This document shows positions 34,556 through 43,423 of a stretch of DNA of 64,000 nt, one piece after another (position 1 is the stretch's first letter; each line of letters opens with the position of its first letter). The notes under the pieces were generated by a model. That model ran no database searches. It was given only the letters and a program-made list of their open reading frames with translations, and was not told where the DNA came from. The DNA is taken from contig UQKK01000003.1 in assembly GCA_900541505.1 (NCBI GenBank), forward strand, positions 108,160 through 172,159, in the 5' to 3' direction. The stretch is from an uncultured Ruminococcus sp. GTDB taxonomy: Bacteria; Bacillota; Clostridia; Lachnospirales; Lachnospiraceae. The position numbers were made by a program, and so were the translations under genes.

Positions 34556-35089
34556 ATGGCGACATGGAATTCCAGAGGGCTTCGCGGGTCTACGCTGGAG
34601 GATTTTATCAACCGGACGAATGACTGGTATGATGAGCTGGGGCTGGCGCTCATCCAGAAGATTCCCACCCCCATCACTCCGGTGAAGATTGACAAGGAAC
34701 ACCGCCACATCACTCTGGCCTATTTTGACAAAATCAGTACCGTGGACTATATCGGGGCAGTGCAGGGGATTCCTATCTGCTTTGATGCAAAGGAGTGCAG
34801 CGTGGATACCTTCCCCCTCCAGAATATCCATGAACATCAGATGCGGTTCATGGAAAAATATGAAAAGCAGGGGGGGATTTCCTTTCTGCTTTTGTATTTC
34901 AGCCACCGCAACGAGCTCTATTACATGCAGTACAAAGAGATAAAGAAATTCTGGAAACGAGCAGAGGAGGGTGGAAGGAAGAGTTTCCGCTATGAGGAAT
35001 TGAACCCCGATTTTTTCATGAATTTTAAAAACGGGTATTATGTCCCTTATCTGGACTACATACAGAAGGATTTGGACACCAGGGATTGA
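34556..35089 (+). CDS. recU: Holliday junction resolvase RecU
   Basis: A 177-residue RecU, the Firmicutes resolvase that cuts branched DNA with RuvAB. N-terminal NSRGLRGSTLEDFINRTNDWY, then PTPITPVKIDKEH, the catalytic ISTVDYIGAVQGIPICFDAKE (Asp and Glu/Lys of the nuclease core) and FPLQNIHEHQMRFM are diagnostic. AAAGGAGAAGACGG lies upstream. ruvAB are also in this window, about 25 kb away. The recU stop overlaps the -35 box of the his operon promoter. Confidence 0.95.
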   Translation: MATWNSRGLRGSTLEDFINRTNDWYDELGLALIQKIPTPITPVKIDKEHRHITLAYFDKISTVDYIGAVQGIPICFDAKECSVDTFPLQNIHEHQMRFMEKYEKQGGISFLLLYFSHRNELYYMQYKEIKKFWKRAEEGGRKSFRYEELNPDFFMNFKNGYYVPYLDYIQKDLDTRD

Positions 35090-35114
35090 CAGGGAAGCGT
35101 AAACTTCGTATAAT
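35086..35114 (+). promoter_or_regulatory. Promoter of the his operon
   Basis: TTGACA (35086-35091), 17 bp, TATAAT (35109-35114): a consensus sigma-A promoter overlapping the recU stop codon. Only about 45 nt of leader remain before hisZ, too short for a T-box, so regulation is not by a histidine T-box here. Confidence 0.85.
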
Positions 35115-35164
35115 GACAAGAGGATTTTAGCGTATTAGCATAATAAAGTGAAAAGAGGAAGAGT

Positions 35165-36439
35165 ATGAATCAAAAACTCCATACACCGGAAGGGGTCCGG
35201 GATATCTATAATAGCGAATGTAAAATCAAGTATGCCCTGCAGGAGAAGTTAAAAGACACACTCCATCTGTACGGGTATCAGGATATACAGACGCCGACAT
35301 TTGAATATATCGATGTGTTCCGTAAGGAGATTGGAACCATCTCTGTGCAGGAACTGTACAAGTTTTTTGACCGGGACGGCAATATTCTCGCTCTGCGCCC
35401 GGATATCACGCCGTCTGTGGCGCGCGCCGCGGCGACCTTATTTGAGACAGAGGATGTTCCCATCCGCCTGTGCTACGCGGGAAACACCTTCATCAACCAT
35501 TCCAGCTATCAGGGAAGGTTAAAGGAGAATACCCAGTTGGGAGCAGAGCTGATTGGGGAAGATTCTGTTTCCGCGGATGCGGAGATGCTCGCCATGGTCA
35601 TTGACGGGTTGAAAAAGACAGGGTTGAAAGAGTTTCAGGTGAGCGTCGGACATGTGGATTTTATTCAAAGCCTGATGGAAGCCACAGAACTTGACGAAGA
35701 GCAGAGAGAAGAACTGCACACGCTGATTACAAACCGCAATTATTTCGGCGTGGAGGAAATTTTAGATACCTGCGGCGTGAAAGCGGAGATAAAAGAGGCG
35801 TTCCGCCTGCTGCCGGAGTTAGTGGGAGGACCGGAAATCATGGAGGAGGCGGTGAAGATTGCGCCGACAGCGGAGGCAAAGCTTGCCATCGTGCGTCTTC
35901 TGCAGATTTACAAGCTCCTCGCCCTCTACGGGGAGACGGAGCATATCACCTTTGATTTGAGCATGAGCGGAAGCTACGGTTACTATACGGGAATCATCTT
36001 CCGCGCCTATACATACGGAACCGGCGATGCCGTGGTGCGGGGCGGACGTTATGACCATCTCCTGGAGAAATTTGGAAAGAGTACCCCCTCCATCGGTTTT
36101 GCCATCATCCTGGATGAACTGATGAGCGCCTTGAACCGCCAGAAGATTGCGGTGGAGACCTCGCCGGTAAACCTCATCGTCTGCACGGAGGAGACGGAGG
36201 GCTGGGCAATCTCCCTGGCAAAAGATTTCCGCGCAAAGGGAAAGTGCATCGAGCTGCATAAACGGGAAAGCGCCGGAAGTGACAAGGAGGAGACCAAGGA
36301 GAAGGAGCGCTTTATCCAGTACGGAAAACGGATGAACGCTGTGAGTATGCTCTATTTGCGGGATGACAAAAACATCGATATGGTGAACTTAAGGACCGGG
36401 GAAGAGAAAACGGTCGATGCCTCGAAGAGCAAGAATTAG
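35165..36439 (+). CDS. hisZ: ATP phosphoribosyltransferase regulatory subunit HisZ
   Basis: A 424-residue class II aminoacyl-tRNA synthetase-like protein that activates short-form HisG in the first step of histidine synthesis. PEGVRDIYNSECKIKYALQEKL, motif 2-like ALRPDITPSVARAAATLF and a YTGIIFRAYTYGTGDAVVRGGRYD segment identify HisZ rather than HisRS. The C-terminal region is HisRS-like but no anticodon function is expected. AGAGGAAGAG precedes ATG 35165. It is the first gene of the his operon. Confidence 0.95.
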   Translation: MNQKLHTPEGVRDIYNSECKIKYALQEKLKDTLHLYGYQDIQTPTFEYIDVFRKEIGTISVQELYKFFDRDGNILALRPDITPSVARAAATLFETEDVPIRLCYAGNTFINHSSYQGRLKENTQLGAELIGEDSVSADAEMLAMVIDGLKKTGLKEFQVSVGHVDFIQSLMEATELDEEQREELHTLITNRNYFGVEEILDTCGVKAEIKEAFRLLPELVGGPEIMEEAVKIAPTAEAKLAIVRLLQIYKLLALYGETEHITFDLSMSGSYGYYTGIIFRAYTYGTGDAVVRGGRYDHLLEKFGKSTPSIGFAIILDELMSALNRQKIAVETSPVNLIVCTEETEGWAISLAKDFRAKGKCIELHKRESAGSDKEETKEKERFIQYGKRMNAVSMLYLRDDKNIDMVNLRTGEEKTVDASKSKN

Positions 36440-36465
36440 AAGGAACAGACTTAAAGGAGCGGATT

Positions 36466-37125
36466 ATGAGATATTTGACATTTGCCCTCACCAAGGGGCG
36501 CCTGGCGAGCAAGACACTTGACATGCTGGAAAAGCTGGGAATCACCTGTGAGGAGATGAAGGACAAGGATTCCAGGAAACTCATCTTCGTCAACGAGGAA
36601 CTGAAGCTGAAATTTTTCCTGGCAAAGGGACCGGATGTCCCCACCTATGTGGAGTACGGCGCCGCGGACATCGGCGTGGTGGGAAAGGATACCATCGTGG
36701 AAGAGGGGCGCAAGGTGCACGAGGTCCTGGATTTGGGCTTCGGGAAATGCAGGATGTGTGTCTGCGGGTATGAACAGGCGAAGGAACTGCTTTCGCACCA
36801 CGAGCTGATTCGGGTGGCGACGAAATATCCGAACATCGCGAAGGATTATTTCTATAATAAAAAGCATCAGACGGTGGAGATTATCAAGATGCACGGCTCT
36901 ATCGAGCTGGCGCCCATCGTGGGACTCTCCGAAGTGATTGTGGATATTGTGGAGACAGGCTCCACATTAAAAGAAAACGGTCTTGTAGTCCTTGAGGAGG
37001 TCTGCCCATTGTCCGCGCGGATGATTGTGAATCCGGTCAGCATGCGGATGGAGAATGAGAGGATACGGAAACTAATCACAGACTTGCGAACATTATTACG
37101 GGAAGGTGATGGAACATGCGCATAG
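36466..37125 (+). CDS. hisG: ATP phosphoribosyltransferase, short form
   Basis: A 219-residue HisG_S that joins ATP to PRPP. It has FALTKGRLASKTLDML, the PRPP loop DIVETGSTLKENGLVV and no C-terminal allosteric ACT-like domain, which is why HisZ is required. AAGGAGCG precedes the ATG. It overlaps hisD by 10 bp. Confidence 0.96.
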   Translation: MRYLTFALTKGRLASKTLDMLEKLGITCEEMKDKDSRKLIFVNEELKLKFFLAKGPDVPTYVEYGAADIGVVGKDTIVEEGRKVHEVLDLGFGKCRMCVCGYEQAKELLSHHELIRVATKYPNIAKDYFYNKKHQTVEIIKMHGSIELAPIVGLSEVIVDIVETGSTLKENGLVVLEEVCPLSARMIVNPVSMRMENERIRKLITDLRTLLREGDGTCA

Positions 37126-38417
37126 AAAAATTGGACGAAGGCTCCAGAAAAAATCTTTTAGAGGCGCTCTTAAAACGCAGCCCCAACAGCTACGGAGAGT
37201 ATGAGGAGAGAGTGCAGAAGATTTTAAATGAGGTAAAAGAGAAAAAGGATGAGGCGCTTTTCGCTTACACAGAGCAGTTTGACGGATTTGCCTTAAACGC
37301 GGAGAATATCCGGGTGACAAAGGAGGAGATTGAGGAGGCATATGAGCTTGTGGATGCCAACCTCATCACCATCATCCGCAAAGCGCTTGCGAATATCCGG
37401 GATTATCACGCCAAGCAGATGCAGTACAGTTGGTTTGACAGCAAGCCGGACGGCACTATACTGGGGCAGAAAGTGACAGCTCTTCAGAGAGTCGGAGTGT
37501 ACGTACCCGGAGGCAAGGCAGCTTACCCCTCCTCTGTGCTGATGAACATTCTCCCGGCAAAAGTGGCGGGTGTTAGCGAAATTGTCATGGTGACACCGCC
37601 GGGCAGAGACGGCAAGGTGACGCCTACCACGCTGGTGGCGGCGAATGAAGCCGGAGCGGATGTCATCTACAAAGTAGGCGGGGCACAGGCAATCGCTGCG
37701 CTGGCATACGGCACAGAGAGCATCCAAAAGGTAGATAAAATCGTGGGACCCGGAAATATTTACGTGGCGCTGGCGAAAAAGTCGGTCTACGGGCATGTGA
37801 GCATCGACTCCATCGCCGGACCGAGTGAGATACTGGTGCTGGCGGATGAGACGGCGAACCCGCGCTATGTGGCGGCGGACCTTCTCTCCCAGGCAGAGCA
37901 CGATGAACTGGCATCCGCTATCCTGGTCACTACCAGCAGGGAGCTGGCGGAGGCAGTATCCGAGGAGACGGATGCGTTTATCCGGGAGCTTTCCCGCGGA
38001 GAAATCATCCAGAAGTCACTGGATAATTACGGGCACATCCTTGTGGCAGATACCATGGAGGAGGCGATTGAGGCGGCGAACGAGATTGCCTCTGAGCATC
38101 TGGAGATTATGACGGCGAATCCCTTTGAAGTGATGACAAAAATCCGCAATGCGGGAGCAATTTTCATCGGGGAGTATGCAAGCGAACCGCTGGGAGATTA
38201 TTTTGCGGGACCAAACCATGTGCTGCCCACAAACGGCACAGCAAAATTCTTCTCTCCGCTGTCCGTGGATGATTTCCTGAAAAAATCCAGTATCATCTCT
38301 TATTCAAAAGAGGCGCTTTTAGCGGTACACGAGGATATCGAGCAGTTCGCAAAGGCGGAGAGACTGACGGCGCACGCCAATTCCATCAAAGTCCGTTTTG
38401 AGAAGGGAGAGAAGTAA
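37116..38417 (+). CDS. hisD: Histidinol dehydrogenase
   Basis: A 433-residue HisD catalysing the two NAD-linked oxidations from histidinol to histidine. Visible are VGVYVPGGKAAYPSS, GGAQAIAALAYGT, IDSIAGPSEILVLAD, the catalytic ASEHLEIM region and GPNHVLPTNGTAKF; zinc and active-site His/Glu residues lie in these blocks. The start overlaps hisG, giving tight coupling. Length is standard. Confidence 0.97.
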   Translation: MRIEKLDEGSRKNLLEALLKRSPNSYGEYEERVQKILNEVKEKKDEALFAYTEQFDGFALNAENIRVTKEEIEEAYELVDANLITIIRKALANIRDYHAKQMQYSWFDSKPDGTILGQKVTALQRVGVYVPGGKAAYPSSVLMNILPAKVAGVSEIVMVTPPGRDGKVTPTTLVAANEAGADVIYKVGGAQAIAALAYGTESIQKVDKIVGPGNIYVALAKKSVYGHVSIDSIAGPSEILVLADETANPRYVAADLLSQAEHDELASAILVTTSRELAEAVSEETDAFIRELSRGEIIQKSLDNYGHILVADTMEEAIEAANEIASEHLEIMTANPFEVMTKIRNAGAIFIGEYASEPLGDYFAGPNHVLPTNGTAKFFSPLSVDDFLKKSSIISYSKEALLAVHEDIEQFAKAERLTAHANSIKVRFEKGEK

Positions 38418-38418
38418 G

Positions 38419-39006
38419 ATGAACCGCACAGGAAGCTGCACCAGAAAGACAAAAGAGACCGATATCACGGTGAGCATTTGTCTGGACGGGCAGGGAAAAA
38501 ACGATATACAGACGGGTATCCCCTTTTTCGACCACATGCTGGACGGGTTCGCGCGCCACGGGTTATTTGACCTGACAGTCCGCGTGAAAGGGGATTTGGA
38601 GGTGGACTGCCACCATACCGTGGAGGATACAGGTATCGTACTGGGACAGGCGATTGCGCAGGCTTTAGGGGACAAGGCGGGAATCAAGCGCTACGGCTAC
38701 TTCCTGCTTCCCATGGATGAGACGCTGGCGCTTGGCGCTGTGGATCTCTCCGGGCGTCCGTACCTTAAGTTTGACGCGGAATTTACCGTTCCCTCTCTGG
38801 GAGGACTGGACACAGAGATGATTCGCGAATTTTTCTATGCCGTGTCCTACAGCGCGATGATGAACCTTCACTTAAAGATTATGGAAAAAGGGAACAACCA
38901 TCACATGGCAGAGGCATTGTTCAAGGCGTTTGGCAAGGCGCTGGATGCCGCCACAATGGAGGAACCCAGGATAAAAGAAGTCTGGTCTACAAAGGGCAGC
39001 TTATAA
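38419..39006 (+). CDS. hisB: Imidazoleglycerol-phosphate dehydratase
   Basis: A 195-residue monofunctional HisB. Start ATG 38419 (MNRTGSCTRKTKETD) is 2 bases after the hisD stop with GAAGGGAGAG before it. The two manganese-binding repeats are visible as FDHMLDGFARHG with DCHHTVEDTG, and later NNHHMAEALFKAFG. No histidinol-phosphatase domain is fused. It is the fourth gene of the his operon. Confidence 0.97.
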   Translation: MNRTGSCTRKTKETDITVSICLDGQGKNDIQTGIPFFDHMLDGFARHGLFDLTVRVKGDLEVDCHHTVEDTGIVLGQAIAQALGDKAGIKRYGYFLLPMDETLALGAVDLSGRPYLKFDAEFTVPSLGGLDTEMIREFFYAVSYSAMMNLHLKIMEKGNNHHMAEALFKAFGKALDAATMEEPRIKEVWSTKGSL

Positions 39007-39019
39007 AGGAGAAATGATA

Positions 39020-40303
39020 ATGAGTTATAAAAGATTGACTCCCTGTATTTTCATTGACGGGGGCAAAGCGGTGAAGTGGTTCGACAACCGGGAAGTGGTG
39101 TCGGACGATGTAGTTGCCCTGGCGAAATATTACAGTGAGATGGGAGCAGATGAACTGATTCTTTTTGATTTGTCTAATTCCGATGAAGAACATGACGAGT
39201 CGATTGATTTGATGAAGAAAATCCACCGCGTCATCAGTATCCCGATGATTGCGGGCGGAAATATACGCAGGCAGGAGGATGTGAAGAAGATTCTCTATGC
39301 CGGGGCGAAGCGCGCCATGTTGAATTTTTCTAAACCGGCGGCAATCGACCTTATAGAGGAAGTGTCCAAGCGGTTTGGCAAGGAGCGCATCGCCGTGTCC
39401 CTGAATGATTTTGATGCACTGTTCAAGCAGCAGCATCTGATTGAGGAGTACAGCACGGAGATTGTGTTCATGCATCGTCTGGACTTAAATTCCGTGGTGA
39501 ATGTGACAGAGATTCCCTGCGTGGTGGTGACCGATACCATGGAGCAGAGCGAGATTCTGAAAATCTTAAAATCCGACGGTGTAAAGGGCGTGTCCGGTAT
39601 GTTCATCAGTCAGACGGAGATGGACTTCAATGCGTTCAAAGAAGTCTGTGCAAAGGAGGGCATCAAGATGACGTCCTTTGAGAGTCTGATGGATTTCTCA
39701 GAATTTAAGTTAAATTCCGACGGACTTCTCCCGGTGGTGGTGCAGGACTTCAAGACAAACGAAGTACTGATGATGGCGTACATGGACGAGGAAGCCTTTG
39801 AGAACACGGTGAAGACAGGCAGGATGACCTACTACAGCCGAAGCCGTAAGTCCCAGTGGGTGAAAGGCGAGACTTCCGGACATTTCCAGTATGTGCACAC
39901 ACTGACCATCGACTGCGACAAAGATACTCTGCTGGCGAAGGTGGAACAGATTGGCGCGGCGTGCCACACCGGAAACCGGAGCTGTTTCTATCAGCCCATC
40001 GTGGGCAATAATTACGATGCCAAGAATCCGCTGCAGATTTTTGAGAGCGTCTACCATACCATTCTGGACAGAAAGGCGCATCCGAAGGAAGGGTCTTACA
40101 CCAACTATCTCTTTGAGAAAGGGATTGATAAGATATTGAAGAAAGTGGGAGAGGAGGCGACAGAAATCGTTATCGCCGCCAAGAACCCCAACCCGGAGGA
40201 AATCAAGTACGAGATTTCGGATTTCTTATACCATATGATGGTACTCATGGCAGAAAAAAATGTGACATGGGAGGACATCACAAAGGAGCTCTCCGAGCGG
40301 TAA
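39020..40303 (+). CDS. hisIE: HisF-like barrel fused to HisI and HisE (HisIE fusion)
   Basis: A 427-residue three-part protein. Start ATG 39020 (MSYKRLTPCIFIDGG) is seven bases after AAGGAG; the ATG at 39014 is too close. Residues 1-228 form a HisA/HisF-like TIM barrel. HisI (phosphoribosyl-AMP cyclohydrolase, about 230-325) has the zinc Cys set in IDCDKDTLL and CHTGNRSCF. HisE (phosphoribosyl-ATP pyrophosphohydrolase, about 340-427) has KVGEEATEIVIAAK. The pair carries out steps 2 and 3. In the barrel, HisF's catalytic Asp11 is Phe11 and Asp130 aligns by eye with Asn129, so it is probably not a working HisF. hisA, hisF, hisH and hisC are not in this operon. Confidence 0.92.
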   Translation: MSYKRLTPCIFIDGGKAVKWFDNREVVSDDVVALAKYYSEMGADELILFDLSNSDEEHDESIDLMKKIHRVISIPMIAGGNIRRQEDVKKILYAGAKRAMLNFSKPAAIDLIEEVSKRFGKERIAVSLNDFDALFKQQHLIEEYSTEIVFMHRLDLNSVVNVTEIPCVVVTDTMEQSEILKILKSDGVKGVSGMFISQTEMDFNAFKEVCAKEGIKMTSFESLMDFSEFKLNSDGLLPVVVQDFKTNEVLMMAYMDEEAFENTVKTGRMTYYSRSRKSQWVKGETSGHFQYVHTLTIDCDKDTLLAKVEQIGAACHTGNRSCFYQPIVGNNYDAKNPLQIFESVYHTILDRKAHPKEGSYTNYLFEKGIDKILKKVGEEATEIVIAAKNPNPEEIKYEISDFLYHMMVLMAEKNVTWEDITKELSER

Positions 40304-40342
40304 GAGAACTGAGATAAGTTCTAAAATACAGGAAAATGACAT

Positions 40343-40375
40343 AGGATATGGTAGCGATGCCATATCCTTTTTATT
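40343..40375 (+). terminator. Terminator of the his operon
   Basis: AGGATATGG and CCATATCCT pair around an 8-base loop and are followed by TTTTATTT. Confidence 0.88.
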
Positions 40376-40393
40376 TGGAAGGAGAGAAGCAGA

Positions 40394-40708
40394 TTGAATG
40401 ATTCGGAGAAGCGGCGCAGGGAGCTGCTGCGTCAGACGCGGAAATTATATGATGAGAGAAATACAGTACCCGCCGTCCATCCCAGATACGGGCACATCTT
40501 CAATGACCTCTACGGAGAGGAGGAAGGCGTTCAGCCGAAGAACAGCTTCTATCTGCGCGCGGTGGTTGGGATTCTCTGTTTTGTGTGCTATGTGTGTATG
40601 GACATCAACCAGATTAAAGTGGCAGAGGTGGACAGCGCCCAGATTGTCAATCAGATTGAGAAAGAGATGGATACCAGTGTGCTGGAGGAAGTGTGGAAGG
40701 AACTGTAG
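40394..40708 (+). CDS. Conserved membrane protein, 104 aa
   Basis: No family recognised. TTG 40394 with GGAAGGAGAG upstream starts MNDSEKRRRELLRQTRKLYDE, a basic cytoplasmic region. It is followed by one membrane helix (RAVVGILCFVCYVCMDI) and a short acidic tail (AEVDSAQIVNQIEKEMDTSV). The N-terminal KLYDERNTVPAVHPRYGHIFNDLY motif suggests a conserved clostridial protein. The gene stands between the his terminator and the radical-SAM promoter. The competing frame at 40398 lacks a site and family features. Confidence 0.65.
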   Translation: MNDSEKRRRELLRQTRKLYDERNTVPAVHPRYGHIFNDLYGEEEGVQPKNSFYLRAVVGILCFVCYVCMDINQIKVAEVDSAQIVNQIEKEMDTSVLEEVWKEL

Positions 40709-40728
40709 AGCCGACTTCATTGGAAAGA

Positions 40729-40757
40729 TTGACAGATGATATTCCATTTAGTACAAT
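40729..40757 (+). promoter_or_regulatory. Promoter of the radical-SAM/rng operon
   Basis: TTGACA (40729-40734), 17 bp, TACAAT (40752-40757). It leaves about 50 nt before the gene at 40815. Confidence 0.8.
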
Positions 40758-40814
40758 TTATTTGATTCTTTCCCGACAGGATAGGGGAAGATTGGACAGG
40801 AGTACAACAAGAGA

Positions 40815-42680
40815 ATGAGAAATTTAGCGTTAGATGATGAAATATTGATGAAAATTGAGAAACCTGCCCGCTACATCGGCGGGGAGGTCAACTCTGTGAT
40901 GAAGGACAAAGATGAGGTGGATATCCATTTTGCCATGTGTTTCCCCGATGTGTATGAGGTTGGCATGTCCCATCTGGGCATCCAGATTCTCTATGATATG
41001 TTCAACCGAAGAAAAGATGTGTGGTGCGAGCGGGTCTATTCCCCCTGGCTGGATTTGGACAAGATTATGAGAGAGGAAAAGATTCCTCTCTTTTCGCTGG
41101 AATCCCAGACGCCCGTCCGGGAATTTGATTTTCTGGGAATTACGCTGCAGTTTGAGATGTGCTACACCAATATTCTGCAGATTTTAGATTTGAGCCAAAT
41201 TCCTCTCCATGCAGAGGAACGTACGGAGAAAGACCCCATCGTCATCGGCGGCGGACCGTGCGCCTACAATCCGGAGCCTTTGGCAGAATTTTTTGACTTA
41301 TTCTACATTGGGGAAGGGGAGACGGTCTACGATGCGCTTTTTGAGACTTATAAAAGGTGCAGAAAAGAGGGACGGAGCAGAGTAGAGTTTTTAGAGCAGG
41401 CGGCACAGATAGAGGGAATCTATGTGCCCAGGTTCTACGATGCAGCCTATCATGAGGACGGGACGCTTAAGAGCTTTGTGCCAAACAACCCCTATGCGCC
41501 TGCCAGAGTGAAAAAACAGATTGTCATGGATGTAACATCTGCCCCTTATCCGGAGGCGCCAATCGTGCCATTTATCAAAGCAGTGCAGGACAGAGTGGTG
41601 CTGGAGATACAGAGAGGCTGTATACGTGGATGCAGATTCTGTCAGGCAGGGATGCTCTACCGACCGACCAGAGAAAGAGATGTAAATTACTTAAAGGAGC
41701 TCGCCCACAAAATGATGGTGAATACCGGGCACGAGGAGATTTCCTTAAGTTCTTTAAGTTCCAGTGATTACTCGAAACTGGAGGAACTGGTGACATTTTT
41801 AATTGAAGAATTTCACGGAAAGGGCATCAATATTTCTCTGCCCTCCCTGCGCATCGACGCCTTTTCTCTGGATGTGATGGGAAAAGTGCAGGATATCCGA
41901 AAGAGCAGCCTTACCTTCGCTCCGGAGGCAGGCTCTCAGCGTATGCGCGATGTCATTAACAAAGGGCTCACAGAGGAAATTATCTTGAGCGGTGCCTGGG
42001 AAGCGTTCCAGGGCGGGTGGTCTAAAGTAAAGCTGTATTTCATGCTGGGGCTCCCCACGGAGACCGAGGAGGACATGAAGGAGATTGCCCGGCTTTCCGA
42101 TAAGGTGGCGCGAAAATACTATGAACTGCCGAAAGAGGAAAGACACGGAAAATGCCAGATTACGGCGAGTTCTTCCTTCTTTGTACCCAAACCGTTTACC
42201 CCATTCCAGTGGGCGTCCATGTTCACCAGTGAGGAATACATGCACCGGGCATCCATTGTCAACCGGGAGTTCAAGGAACAGTTAAACCGGAAAAGCCTCA
42301 AATACAACTGGCATGACGCGGAAGTTACGGTTTTGGAGGGCGTGATGGCGCGCGGCGACAGGAAAGTAGGACAAGTCATCGAGGAGGCATACCGTCTGGG
42401 CTGTCTGTACGATTCCTGGACAGAATCCTTCCACAATGAGCTGTGGATGAAAGCCTTTGAAAATACGGGAGTGGATTTGGAATTTTATACGAGAAGAGAA
42501 AGAAAAGAGGACGAGCTGTTCCCATGGGATTTCATCGATATTGGTGTGACAAAAACATTTTTGAGAAAAGAGTGGGAGCGCGCCATAAGAGGTGAAGTGA
42601 CGCCGAACTGCCGGGCGAAATGTTCCGGCTGTGGGGCGATGACATTTAAAGGAGGTGTCTGCTTTGAAGGTCAGAATTAA
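40815..42680 (+). CDS. TIGR03960 family B12-binding radical SAM protein
   Basis: A 621-residue radical SAM protein. The N-terminal cobalamin-like domain (DVYEVGMSHLGIQILYDMFN) is followed by the core with QRGCIRGCRFCQAGMLYRPT, a CxxxCxxC cluster, and SLSSSDYSKLEELV. The C-terminal region has Cys in CRAKCSGCGAM, perhaps an extra cluster or zinc site. The reaction is not established. It overlaps the TIGR03936 gene by 17 bp, and the two are nearly always coded together, upstream of RNase E/G and rplU in Firmicutes. Confidence 0.93.
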   Translation: MRNLALDDEILMKIEKPARYIGGEVNSVMKDKDEVDIHFAMCFPDVYEVGMSHLGIQILYDMFNRRKDVWCERVYSPWLDLDKIMREEKIPLFSLESQTPVREFDFLGITLQFEMCYTNILQILDLSQIPLHAEERTEKDPIVIGGGPCAYNPEPLAEFFDLFYIGEGETVYDALFETYKRCRKEGRSRVEFLEQAAQIEGIYVPRFYDAAYHEDGTLKSFVPNNPYAPARVKKQIVMDVTSAPYPEAPIVPFIKAVQDRVVLEIQRGCIRGCRFCQAGMLYRPTRERDVNYLKELAHKMMVNTGHEEISLSSLSSSDYSKLEELVTFLIEEFHGKGINISLPSLRIDAFSLDVMGKVQDIRKSSLTFAPEAGSQRMRDVINKGLTEEIILSGAWEAFQGGWSKVKLYFMLGLPTETEEDMKEIARLSDKVARKYYELPKEERHGKCQITASSSFFVPKPFTPFQWASMFTSEEYMHRASIVNREFKEQLNRKSLKYNWHDAEVTVLEGVMARGDRKVGQVIEEAYRLGCLYDSWTESFHNELWMKAFENTGVDLEFYTRRERKEDELFPWDFIDIGVTKTFLRKEWERAIRGEVTPNCRAKCSGCGAMTFKGGVCFEGQN

Positions 42681-43419
42681 ATTCAGAAAATACGGCGCCA
42701 TGCGCTTTATCGGACATCTCGATGTCATGCGTTTCTTTCAGAAAGTCATGCGCAGGGCAGATATCCCCATCGCTTTTACAGGAGGATTCAGCCCCCATAT
42801 GGTAATGTCCTTCGCGAACCCTCTGGGAATTGGCATTTCCAGCGATGGAGAATATTTTGACATCGAATTGCGGGAATCCATCAGCAGTGAGGAAGCGGTG
42901 CGCAGGATGAACGAAGCGTGTGTGGAAGGAATCGAGGTCGTCAGCTTCCGTCAGATTGCGGAGGAGAAGAAGATGACCGGGATGACCATACTGGCGGCTG
43001 CGGACTATCTGGTCAGAGTAAAAAAGGGGACCCTGCCTGAAGGGTGGAAAGAGCGCCTTTCAGCCTTCTATGGACAGCCTCAGATTTCCATTGTCAAGCA
43101 GACAAAGCGCAGTGAGAAAGAAGTGGATATCCGTCCCCTTATCTATCAATTGGAAGTGAGGGAAGACGCCATTTACATGCAGGTGGCCGCGGGCAGCGTG
43201 GAAAACCTAAAACCCTCCCTTGTGATGGAGGCGTTTTTGCGTTTCTTAACTCTGCCACAGGATGAAATAGAAAAACTGACATTTTCTTATCATCGACTGG
43301 AAATGTACGCCCTCTCCCCGGAGCAAAGGGGGAAGTCCCCGGAAGATACAGGCAAAGAAACACCATCTTTCATATCTTTGGAAGCACTGGGAGAAGAGAT
43401 ACCAATAGAACGGAGGTAA
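42664..43419 (+). CDS. TIGR03936 family radical SAM-associated protein (DUF2344)
   Basis: A 251-residue partner of the upstream radical SAM protein. TTG 42664 has GGAGGT eight bases upstream. RIKFRKYGAMRFIGHLDVMRFFQKVMRRADIP and FTGGFSPHMVMSFANPLGIG are the DUF2344 signatures. It has no Cys cluster of its own. The C-terminal part is weakly conserved and Glu/Lys-rich. Function is unknown; a fixed association with TIGR03960 suggests they act in one modification step. Confidence 0.92.
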   Translation: MKVRIKFRKYGAMRFIGHLDVMRFFQKVMRRADIPIAFTGGFSPHMVMSFANPLGIGISSDGEYFDIELRESISSEEAVRRMNEACVEGIEVVSFRQIAEEKKMTGMTILAAADYLVRVKKGTLPEGWKERLSAFYGQPQISIVKQTKRSEKEVDIRPLIYQLEVREDAIYMQVAAGSVENLKPSLVMEAFLRFLTLPQDEIEKLTFSYHRLEMYALSPEQRGKSPEDTGKETPSFISLEALGEEIPIERR

Positions 43420-43423
43420 AGAC

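Noticed and set aside
35115..35164. Histidine T-box leader before hisZ
   Set aside because: About 50 nt between promoter and start is far too short, and no T-box sequence is present.
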